From positions 1-11,648 of the forward strand of contig JBBIUI010000075.1 in the NCBI GenBank assembly GCA_037440385.1: a stretch of DNA of 11,648 nt. The letters are read 5' to 3'. The notes under the pieces were generated by a model that saw only the letters and a list, made by a program, of their open reading frames with translations, had not been told where the DNA came from and did not search any database. Shown here piece after piece: positions 6,809-11,648 of the stretch (positions within the stretch are counted from its first letter, which is position 1; each line of letters starts with the position of its first letter). The DNA is from CG2-30-68-42 sp037440385. Lineage in GTDB: Bacteria > Pseudomonadota > Gammaproteobacteria > Burkholderiales > Rhodocyclaceae. A program made the position numbers and the translations under genes.

Positions 6809-7021
6809 TCAGGCGCCGCGTTGCGCGTACTTCTGGCGGAAGCGTTCGACGCGACCCGCGGTATCCATGATCTTCTGCTTGCCGGTGTAGAACGGATGGC
6901 ACGCCGAGCACACTTCGACGTGCAGCGTCGGCTTGCCGATCGTCGAGCGCGTCTTGAACGTGTTCCCGCAGCTGCAGGTCACGTCGACCTCGGCGTACTT
7001 CGGATGAACCTTGTCCTTCAT
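6809..7021 (-). CDS. rpmE: 50S ribosomal protein L31 (zinc-binding type)
   Basis: 70 residues, the length of E. coli L31. L31 bridges the large and small subunits on the ribosome surface. Seen: MKDKVHPKYAEV at the start, then CSC (C16, C18) and CSAC (C38, C41), the four zinc ligands of the C+ form, followed by HPFYTGKQKIMDTAGRVERF. I chose ATG 7021 because AAAGGA (7033-7028) sits six bases ahead and homologues begin MKxxxHP; an in-frame ATG at 7036 would add only five residues and overlaps that Shine-Dalgarno. It lies 89 bp downstream of rho on the same strand, with its own -10 box, and ends at the bidirectional terminator. Confidence 0.97.
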   Translation of the reverse strand: MKDKVHPKYAEVDVTCSCGNTFKTRSTIGKPTLHVEVCSACHPFYTGKQKIMDTAGRVERFRQKYAQRGA

Positions 7022-7073
7022 CGTGGATCCTTTCATCGTGTGGCCGGCGAGCGTACGGCCGTCAGGGGCGCGG

Positions 7074-7079
7074 ATTATA
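7074..7079 (-). promoter_or_regulatory. Candidate -10 box (TATAAT) for rpmE
   Basis: A perfect TATAAT on the minus strand between rho and rpmE, followed by the GC-only stretch CCGCGCCCC as discriminator. The -35 position (17-nt spacing) reads ACCGCC, which is poor. A start near 7067 would leave a leader of about 46 nt. A GC-rich discriminator is the kind seen at ppGpp/DksA-inhibited ribosomal promoters, but that control is inferred. Confidence 0.55.
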
Positions 7080-7106
7080 GCGCAACCGGCCGCGCCGGCG
7101 GTGCGC
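7080..7106 (-). other. GC-rich hairpin just after the rho stop codon
   Basis: On the minus strand GCGCACCG pairs with CGGTTGCGC with one bulged T, around a ten-base GC loop. It begins five bases after the rho stop and abuts the rpmE -10 box. No T tract follows, so it is not a standard terminator; it may shield the 3' end of rho mRNA or attenuate read-through into rpmE. Confidence 0.35.
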
Positions 7107-7110
7107 GGCG

Positions 7111-8370
7111 TCAGCCGCGCCGCATCGCGTCGAAGAATTCGGCGTTGCTCTTCGTCGCCTTGATCTTGTCGAGCAGAAATTCCATCGCGTCGAGATCGTC
7201 CATGTTGTAGAGCAGCTTGCGCAGGATCCACACCTTCTGCAGCACGTCCGGCTTGAGCAGCAATTCCTCGCGCCGGGTGCCCGACCGATTGACGTTGATC
7301 GCGGGGTAGACGCGTTTCTCGGCCATGCGGCGATCCAGGTGGATCTCCATGTTGCCGGTACCCTTGAACTCTTCGTAGATCACATCGTCCATGCGCGAAC
7401 CGGTTTCGATCAGCGCGGTCGCGATGATGGTCAGCGAACCGCCTTCCTCGATGTTGCGCGCCGCGCCGAAAAAGCGCTTCGGCCGCTGCAATGCATTGGC
7501 ATCGACCCCGCCGGTCAGCACCTTGCCGGAGGCCGGCACGACGGTGTTGTAGGCGCGCGCGAGCCGGGTGATCGAGTCGAGCAGGATGACGACGTCCTTC
7601 TTGTGCTCGATCAGGCGTTTGGCCTTTTCGATCACCATTTCGGCAACCTGCACGTGCCGCGTGGCCGGTTCGTCGAAGGTCGATGCGACGACCTCGCCCT
7701 TCACCGAGCGGGTCATCTCGGTGACTTCCTCGGGGCGCTCGTCGATCAGCAGCACGATCAGCACCACTTCCGGATGGTTGGCGGTGATGGCGTGCGCGAT
7801 GTGCTGCATCATCACCGTCTTTCCGCTCTTGGGGCTGGACACGAGCAGACCGCGCTGCCCCTTGCCGATCGGCGCGATCATGTCGATGACGCGCGCGGTG
7901 ATGTTCTCTTCTCCGCGCAGGTCGCGCTCGAGCCGCAGCATCTCCGTCGGATGCAGCGGCGTGAGGTTCTCGAACAGGATCTTGTGCTTCGAGTTCTCGG
8001 GCGGCTCGCTGTTGACCTTGTCGACCTTGACCAGCGCGAAATACCGCTCGCCGTCCTTGGGCGTGCGGATTTCCCCTTCGATCGAATCTCCGGTACGCAG
8101 GTTGAAGCGGCGGATCTGCGACGGACTGACGTAGATGTCGTCGGTGCCGGCGAGATAGGAAGTGTCCGGCGAGCGCAGGAAGCCGAAGCCGTCGGGAAGC
8201 ACCTCGAGGGTGCCCTCCCCGAAGATGCTGTCGCCCTTCTTGGCGCGATTCTTCAGCAGCGCGAAGATCAGTTCCTGCTTGCGCAGGCGGTTGGCGCCAT
8301 CGATTTCATTGGTGGTCGCCATCTCGAGGAGTTCGCTGACGTGGAGGGTTTTCAGCTCCGATAGATGCAT
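7111..8370 (-). CDS. rho: Transcription termination factor Rho
   Basis: 419 residues, the same length as E. coli Rho. The hexameric RNA-dependent ATPase translocates along C-rich RNA and releases RNA polymerase. Seen: the N-terminal helical bundle (1-45); the primary RNA-binding OSB domain with GFGFLR (61-66) and the downstream DDIYVSPSQIRRF; Walker A SSPKSGKT (178-185) with K181 and K184; LLIDERPEEVTEM (207-219); Walker B VILLDSITRLARAYN (261-275); the Q-loop VLTGGVDANAL (284-294); and the R-loop GTGNMEIHLDRRMAEKR (337-353). Walker A carries S178, S179 and S182 where E. coli has Ala, Pro and Ala. I chose ATG 8370 since homologues begin MHLSELK; the frame stays open to 8562 but that part is leader. 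It lacks a clear Shine-Dalgarno and is preceded by a C-rich leader and its own promoter. Confidence 0.98.
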   Translation of the reverse strand: MHLSELKTLHVSELLEMATTNEIDGANRLRKQELIFALLKNRAKKGDSIFGEGTLEVLPDGFGFLRSPDTSYLAGTDDIYVSPSQIRRFNLRTGDSIEGEIRTPKDGERYFALVKVDKVNSEPPENSKHKILFENLTPLHPTEMLRLERDLRGEENITARVIDMIAPIGKGQRGLLVSSPKSGKTVMMQHIAHAITANHPEVVLIVLLIDERPEEVTEMTRSVKGEVVASTFDEPATRHVQVAEMVIEKAKRLIEHKKDVVILLDSITRLARAYNTVVPASGKVLTGGVDANALQRPKRFFGAARNIEEGGSLTIIATALIETGSRMDDVIYEEFKGTGNMEIHLDRRMAEKRVYPAINVNRSGTRREELLLKPDVLQKVWILRKLLYNMDDLDAMEFLLDKIKATKSNAEFFDAMRRG

Positions 8371-8422
8371 GGGGGAATGCGCCGGAATGGGATCGGAAAC
8401 GATCGAGGGAAAGGCAACAGGG
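8371..8422 (-). promoter_or_regulatory. C-rich, G-poor rho leader: possible rut-like autoregulatory site
   Basis: The last 50 nt before the rho start (8420-8371, mRNA sense) contain, by my count, 22 C, 16 U, 8 G and 4 A. Such a C-over-G bubble with little structure is the kind of RNA Rho loads on. The stretch also lacks a Shine-Dalgarno. E. coli rho is known to be autoregulated by attenuation in its leader; the same here is inferred from composition and position. Confidence 0.45.
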
Positions 8423-8497
8423 GCCGCGGGCAGACCTGCGCCCGTTGCCGCAGCACTGCGCGGGTGGCGCGCTCTGCGCGGGCCCGACCGCGTCGCG

Positions 8498-8526
8498 AAT
8501 TTAGCCAGATCAGAGATTGCTGTCAA
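8498..8526 (-). promoter_or_regulatory. Sigma-70 promoter for rho, inside the 3' end of trxA
   Basis: On the minus strand a perfect TTGACA (8526-8521) is followed after exactly 17 nt by TAAATT (8503-8498, four of six). The -35 box lies within the codons for Ile-Asp-Ser at the end of thioredoxin. Transcription would start near 8491, giving rho a leader of about 120 nt. This is the best-matched promoter in the window. Confidence 0.7.
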
Positions 8527-8836
8527 TAAACGACGTGAGCTGCGATTTCGACATCGCGCCAACCTTGGTGGCCTCGATGTTGCCGTTCTTGAACAGCATC
8601 AGCGTCGGAATGCCACGGATGCCGAATCGTGCGGGTGTCTGCTGGTTGTCGTCGATGTTGAGCTTCGCCACTTTGAGCCGGCCGGCATAATCCCTGGCGA
8701 TGTCATCGAGGATGGGTGCGACCATCTTGCACGGCCCGCACCATTCGGCCCAGTAATCGACCAGGACCGGCACTGGCGATCGTTCCACTTCTGCCTCGAA
8801 ATTGCCATCGGTCACATGATGGATGTGTTCGTTCAT
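8510..8836 (-). CDS. trxA: Thioredoxin 1
   Basis: 108 residues, the size of E. coli TrxA. The small cytosolic dithiol protein reduces disulfides in targets such as ribonucleotide reductase and PAPS reductase and is itself reduced by thioredoxin reductase. Seen: the active site WCGPC (32-36, C33 and C36) in VDYWAEWCGPCKM, the buried D27, K58 and the cis-proline P77 in RGIPTLMLF; the later conserved glycine GNIEATKVGAMSK is also typical. The start at ATG 8836 has GAGGAAA just ahead (spacing about three to five bases); an in-frame ATG at 8947 lacks homology before MNEHIHHVTD. It lies directly upstream of rho, whose promoter is in the last codons of trxA, an arrangement common in beta- and gammaproteobacteria. 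Confidence 0.97.
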   Translation of the reverse strand: MNEHIHHVTDGNFEAEVERSPVPVLVDYWAEWCGPCKMVAPILDDIARDYAGRLKVAKLNIDDNQQTPARFGIRGIPTLMLFKNGNIEATKVGAMSKSQLTSFIDSNL

Positions 8837-8937
8837 CGTTTCCTCACGGCTGGTTGATCCCGGGACGCGACACGGTTCGTGCCGCACGGGAGGAAGGTTC
8901 GCGAAATCCGGAACGTCAAACGTAGGCTGCAGCCGGC

Positions 8938-8967
8938 ATGCTAACAAAAAAACGAAGGTTCCGGCAA
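8938..8967 (-). promoter_or_regulatory. Possible trxA promoter
   Basis: On the minus strand TTGCCG (8967-8962) and TAGCAT (8943-8938) are 18 nt apart, with a T-rich spacer, in the only A/T-rich patch of the gap. A start near 8931 would give a leader of about 95 nt. An alternative -35, TTGACG at 8919-8914, has no acceptable -10 at the right distance. Confidence 0.4.
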
Positions 8968-9105
8968 AAACGGGCCACGAAGGCGACTGGATCCGGGGCG
9001 CGCCCGGGCCGGCGCGGCGCCTGCAGGCTTCGCGAGCCGCGGCGCATCGATGCCGGGACCGGTTGCGGAAGCGTTGCCCGTCCTATCGTCCCGGGCGAAA
9101 TGCGC

Positions 9106-9111
9106 TATATT
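9106..9111 (+). promoter_or_regulatory. Candidate -10 box (TATATT) for fdxA
   Basis: TATATT lies 89 bp before the fdxA ATG and is followed by a GC-rich stretch. The -35 position at 17-nt spacing reads CTATCG, which is weak; a TTGCCC at 9074 is too far away (26 nt). Transcription would begin near 9118. Confidence 0.4.
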
Positions 9112-9200
9112 GCCGCGGCTGCGGGAGTCGCGCGTCCGGCCGCCGACCGTGACCGGCCGATCGACGACCGCGTGTCTTTGGCGAACTGTGAGGATCAGTC

Positions 9201-9524
9201 ATGACTTATGTGGTTACCGAACCGTGCATCAAGTGCAAGTACACGGACTGCGTCGATGTATGCCCGGTGGATTGCTTCCGCGAGGGCCCCAACTTCCTCG
9301 TGATCGACCCGGACGAGTGCATCGACTGCACGCTGTGCGTCCCCGAATGCCCGGTCGAAGCGATCATGGCGGAGGACGACGTGCCGGAGAGTCAGAAGCA
9401 GTTCATCGCGCTGAACGCGGAACTCGCGAAGACCTGGGCGCCGATCGTCGAGCGCAAGGAAGCCTTGCCGGACGCCGAACAGTGGGCCAAGATCAAGGAC
9501 AAGCTGGACAAGCTCGAACGTTGA
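9201..9524 (+). CDS. fdxA: Seven-iron ferredoxin ([3Fe-4S][4Fe-4S], FdxA/FdI type)
   Basis: 107 residues, almost the same length as Azotobacter ferredoxin I, which it follows closely throughout. It is a low-potential cytosolic electron carrier. Seen: cysteines at 9, 12, 17, 21, 25, 40, 43, 46 and 50. By alignment to FdI, C9, C17 and C50 hold the 3Fe cluster; C21, C40, C43 and C46 hold the 4Fe cluster; C12 and C25 are extra, as in FdI. The C-terminal extension (FIALNAELAKTW, LPDAEQWAKIK, KLDKLER) is the FdxA-type tail. GAGGA at 9190-9194 lies six bases before the ATG. fadD follows after 77 bp on the same strand with a strong ribosome site, so the two may or may not share a transcript. Redox partner unknown. 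Confidence 0.96.
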   Translation: MTYVVTEPCIKCKYTDCVDVCPVDCFREGPNFLVIDPDECIDCTLCVPECPVEAIMAEDDVPESQKQFIALNAELAKTWAPIVERKEALPDAEQWAKIKDKLDKLER

Positions 9525-9601
9525 CGCGGGCTCGGGCCGAGGAGCACACCGGTGCCAGGCGCCGGTTCCGGTGAGATCGGGGTATCGACGGAGGAGGGGA
9601 C

Positions 9602-11284
9602 ATGGAAAAGATCTGGCTGAAGAGCTATCCGAAAGGCATACCCGCCGAGATCGACGTCAACGAATTCGCGTCTCTCGGGGACCTGTTCGAGAAGAGCTGC
9701 CGAAAGTTCTCCGCGCGCACGGCCTACATCAACATGGACAAGGCGATCCGCTACGCGGATCTCGATCGCCTGTCCGCGCAGTTCGGCGCTTTCCTTCAGT
9801 CTGAACTCGGGTTGGGCAAGGGCGCGCGCGTGGCGATCATGATGCCCAACCTGCTGCAGTACCCGATCTGCGTGTTCGGGGCGCTTCGGGTGGGCTGCGT
9901 GGTGGTCAACACCAATCCGCTCTACACGCCGCGCGAGCTGCACCATCAGCTCGAGGACTCCGGAGCCGAAGCGATCGTCGTCGTCGAGAACTTCGCCAGG
10001 GTCGTGCAGGAAGCGCTGCCCGGCACCGCGGTCAAACAGGTCGTCGTCACCGGGCTCGGCGACATGCTCGGCTTCCCCAAGGGCATGATCGTCAATTTCG
10101 TCGTCAAGCACGTCCGGAAGATGGTGCCGTCGTGGAGCATCGCGAACACGATCGCGTTCGGCGATGCGCTCGCGCGCGGCGCGCGCCATGCGCTCAAGCC
10201 CGTGGCAGTGACGCACGACGATCTCGCCTTCCTGCAATACACGGGGGGCACGACCGGCGTGGCGAAGGGCGCGATGCTGCTGCACCGGAACATCATCGCG
10301 AACCTGCAGCAGGCGCACGCGTGGATCCGCGCCGACCTGGTAGAAGGCGGCGAGATCATCATCACCGCGCTGCCGCTGTACCACATCTTCGCGCTGACGG
10401 CGAACTGCCTGACGTTCCTGAAGATCGGTGCGACCAATGTGCTGATCACGAATCCGCGCGACATCCCCGGCTTCGTCAAGGAGCTGGGCAAATACCGTTT
10501 CACCGCGCTCACGGGCGTCAACACGCTGTTCAACGCGCTGCTCAACGACGCGGATTTCGCGCGGCTCGATTTCAGCGGGCTGAAGCTCACGCTGGGCGGG
10601 GGAATGGCGGTGCAGCAGGCGGTCGCCGAGCGCTGGAAACAGGTCACCGGCAAACCGCTGATCGAGGCGTTCGGCCTGACCGAGACCTCGCCTGCGGTCA
10701 CCATCAATCCGCTGGACATCGGCGAGTACACGGGGGCGATCGGCCTGCCGATTTCCTCCACCGAGGTGGCCATCCGCGACGAGGAGGGAAATGACGTCAC
10801 GCTGGGCCAGCCGGGGGAACTGTGCGTGCGCGGCCCACAGGTCATGAAGGGCTATTACAAACGGTCCGAGGAAACCGCGAAGGTCATGTTCGCCGACGGC
10901 TTTCTGCGTACCGGTGATGTCGCCGTCATGGACGACAGGGGTTACGTGCGCATCGTCGACCGCAAGAAGGACATGATCCTGGTGTCGGGTTTCAACGTCT
11001 ATCCGAACGAGATCGAGGCCGTGGCGGCGCTGCACCCCGGCGTGCTGGAGGCGGCCGCGGTGGGGGTGCCCGATGCGAAGTCCGGCGAGGCGGTCAAGCT
11101 GTTCGTCGTGAAGAAGGATCCGTCGCTGACGGCCGAGGCGCTGATCGCCCACTGCCGCGAGAATCTCACCGGTTACAAGGTTCCGAAACTCGTCGAGTTC
11201 CGCACCGAACTGCCCAAGACCAACGTCGGCAAGATCCTGCGCCGGGCGCTGCGCGAGGAACAGGCGGTCACGCCGGCGGCGTGA
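9602..11284 (+). CDS. fadD: Long-chain fatty acid–CoA ligase
   Basis: 560 residues (E. coli FadD has 561), aligned end to end with FadD from MEKIWLKSYP. The AMP-forming, inner-membrane-associated enzyme activates fatty acids to acyl-CoA for beta-oxidation, lipid or polyhydroxyalkanoate synthesis. Seen: MMPNLLQYP (80-88), NPLYTPRELHHQLEDSGA (105-122), the P-loop YTGGTTGVAKGA (213-224), ALPLYHIFAL (256-265), GVNTLFNALL (305-314), FGLTETSP (357-364), the 25-residue FACS signature at 432-456 (with RTGD and VDRKKD), SGFNVYPNEIE (462-472) and the catalytic K544 in NVGKILRR. GGAGG at 9590-9594 lies seven bases before the ATG. It converges with the polyhydroxyalkanoate-system gene 9 bp on, and no terminator fits between. 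Chain-length preference is assigned by family only. Confidence 0.96.
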   Translation: MEKIWLKSYPKGIPAEIDVNEFASLGDLFEKSCRKFSARTAYINMDKAIRYADLDRLSAQFGAFLQSELGLGKGARVAIMMPNLLQYPICVFGALRVGCVVVNTNPLYTPRELHHQLEDSGAEAIVVVENFARVVQEALPGTAVKQVVVTGLGDMLGFPKGMIVNFVVKHVRKMVPSWSIANTIAFGDALARGARHALKPVAVTHDDLAFLQYTGGTTGVAKGAMLLHRNIIANLQQAHAWIRADLVEGGEIIITALPLYHIFALTANCLTFLKIGATNVLITNPRDIPGFVKELGKYRFTALTGVNTLFNALLNDADFARLDFSGLKLTLGGGMAVQQAVAERWKQVTGKPLIEAFGLTETSPAVTINPLDIGEYTGAIGLPISSTEVAIRDEEGNDVTLGQPGELCVRGPQVMKGYYKRSEETAKVMFADGFLRTGDVAVMDDRGYVRIVDRKKDMILVSGFNVYPNEIEAVAALHPGVLEAAAVGVPDAKSGEAVKLFVVKKDPSLTAEALIAHCRENLTGYKVPKLVEFRTELPKTNVGKILRRALREEQAVTPAA

Positions 11285-11293
11285 GCGGCGCGG

Positions 11294-11590
11294 CTAGACC
11301 AGCGTGCCGCCGTCCTTGCCGAACTGCTCGTCGCAGTAGCGATGCACTTCGGCCTCGATGCGTGGCTTGAGCATCTTCAGCAGGAAGCCGAGCCGCGCGA
11401 CGATCTCGACGTGATGGCGGGTGATCTCCAGGTGCCCGCTCACGCCGGAGCGCGTGAAGACGAGGCGGTTGTCCTCCCAGCGCCAGTCGAGGTCGAATTC
11501 GTTCTCGAGATGCGCGGCGATCTTTTCGGCCGCGATGCGCGCCTTCGCACGCGTCAGGCCGTGGCTGCGGCGTATGCTGATGTCGTTCAT
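11294..11590 (-). CDS. Polyhydroxyalkanoic acid system family protein
   Basis: 98 residues. It matches the small family of proteins found near polyhydroxyalkanoate granule genes (PHA_gran_rgn), recognised from its opening ISIRRSHGLTRAKARIAAEKIAAHLENEF, the central DLDWRWEDNRLVFTRSGVSGHLEI and the ending VARLGFLLKMLKPRIEAEVHRYCDE. The fold looks like helix–beta–helix, resembling polyketide-cyclase/SRPBCC-like small proteins. No signal peptide or membrane segment. The molecular role of the family is not established; a link to storage granules rests on gene neighbourhood in other genomes. Its start at 11590 has no Shine-Dalgarno but overlaps a possible upstream stop as ATGA, which would allow coupling. 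It faces fadD tail to tail. Confidence 0.82.
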   Translation of the reverse strand: MNDISIRRSHGLTRAKARIAAEKIAAHLENEFDLDWRWEDNRLVFTRSGVSGHLEITRHHVEIVARLGFLLKMLKPRIEAEVHRYCDEQFGKDGGTLV

Positions 11591-11648
11591 GTCGCGCGTG
11601 GCGGCTCGCGCGCGGCCCGGGCGGCGCGAATCGCTTCGCGGAGAATCG
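11587..11648 (-). CDS. Possible C-terminal tail of an upstream minus-strand gene
   Basis: One minus-strand frame reads ILREAIRAARAAREPPRAT and then stops at a TGA that overlaps the next ATG (ATGA). It looks like the end of an amphipathic helix with a short tail, and the same overlap is used three other times in the window. With only 19 residues it cannot be identified, and it could be chance. Confidence 0.35.
   Translation of the reverse strand, partial: ILREAIRAARAAREPPRAT

Larger units (their letters stand above)
8837..9200. other. Divergent intergenic region between trxA and fdxA
   Basis: 364 bp with no gene I can support. It holds the promoters of two divergent genes: an A/T-rich patch (about 8939-8970) serving trxA on the minus strand, and a TATATT box near 9106 serving fdxA on the plus strand. 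An 88-codon open frame (8938-9204) runs through it, but its product is Arg/Gly/Pro-rich without recognisable features and I take it as chance. Confidence 0.6.

Noticed and set aside
4317..6911. 864-codon open frame on the minus strand across prpE
   Set aside because: It is antisense to prpE, whose full protein matches its family; the minus product is Arg/His/Asp-rich without domains, as expected for GC-rich antisense frames.
8371..8562. N-terminal extension of Rho
   Set aside because: Homologous Rho proteins begin at MHLSELK; the extension overlaps trxA and the rho promoter and leader.
8938..9204. 88-codon plus-strand open frame ending on the fdxA ATG
   Set aside because: The ATGA overlap is tempting, but the product is Arg/Gly/Pro-rich without features, it overlaps the likely trxA and fdxA promoters, and no Shine-Dalgarno precedes it.
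9547..9573. Inverted repeat CACCGG/CCGGTG between fdxA and fadD, as a terminator
   Set aside because: The arms are short with a 15-base loop and no T tract follows; at most a weak hairpin.
9392..11152. 586-codon open frame on the minus strand across fadD
   Set aside because: Antisense shadow of fadD with low-complexity composition and no recognisable motif.

Overview
The window is a GC-rich stretch of ordinary bacterial chromosome, most likely from a betaproteobacterium. The pointers are the trxA–rho–rpmE cluster, a 419-residue Rho, a class 2 (quinone-dependent) PyrD, a bacterial-type Bpt next to Aat, an Azotobacter-type seven-iron ferredoxin, and a polyhydroxyalkanoate-system protein. The order or genus cannot be fixed from the sequence alone. 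I see no tRNA, rRNA, insertion sequence, phage, CRISPR array or other clear sign of horizontal transfer. Coding density is high, and genes often overlap by the four bases ATGA.

Left block (1–2405, minus strand): a secreted NlpC/P60 cell-wall peptidase, then aat and bpt, then the start of pyrD, which runs off the left edge. Aat and Bpt are the two aminoacyl-tRNA–protein transferases of the bacterial N-degron pathway. They mark N-terminal Lys/Arg (Aat) and Asp/Glu (Bpt) with Leu or Phe for ClpS/ClpAP.

Central block (2534–6659, plus strand): a tight three-gene operon in which both junctions are ATGA overlaps. It encodes an AcuI-type acrylyl-CoA reductase (YhdH family), a response regulator with an intact receiver and a degenerate GGDEF domain, and PrpE propionate–CoA ligase. 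Both enzymes yield propionyl-CoA, and PrpE followed by AcuI could also take acrylate to propionyl-CoA. The response regulator has lost every GGDEF catalytic residue I can align but keeps an RxxD I-site, so it looks like a phosphorylation-dependent c-di-GMP receptor built into a carbon-metabolism operon. This is the most unusual thing in the window. A perfect 38-bp palindrome (6746–6783) with A and T tracts terminates the operon and probably also rpmE, which converges on it.

Housekeeping block (6809–8836, minus strand): trxA, rho and rpmE. Rho has its own promoter (TTGACA-N17-TAAATT) inside the last codons of trxA. Its roughly 120-nt leader is strongly C-rich and G-poor just before the start codon, as expected for autoregulation by Rho.

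Right block (9201–11648): fdxA (7Fe ferredoxin) and fadD (long-chain acyl-CoA synthetase) on the plus strand. They converge on a small polyhydroxyalkanoate-system protein on the minus strand, 9 bp beyond fadD. The tail of a further minus-strand gene may enter at the right edge.
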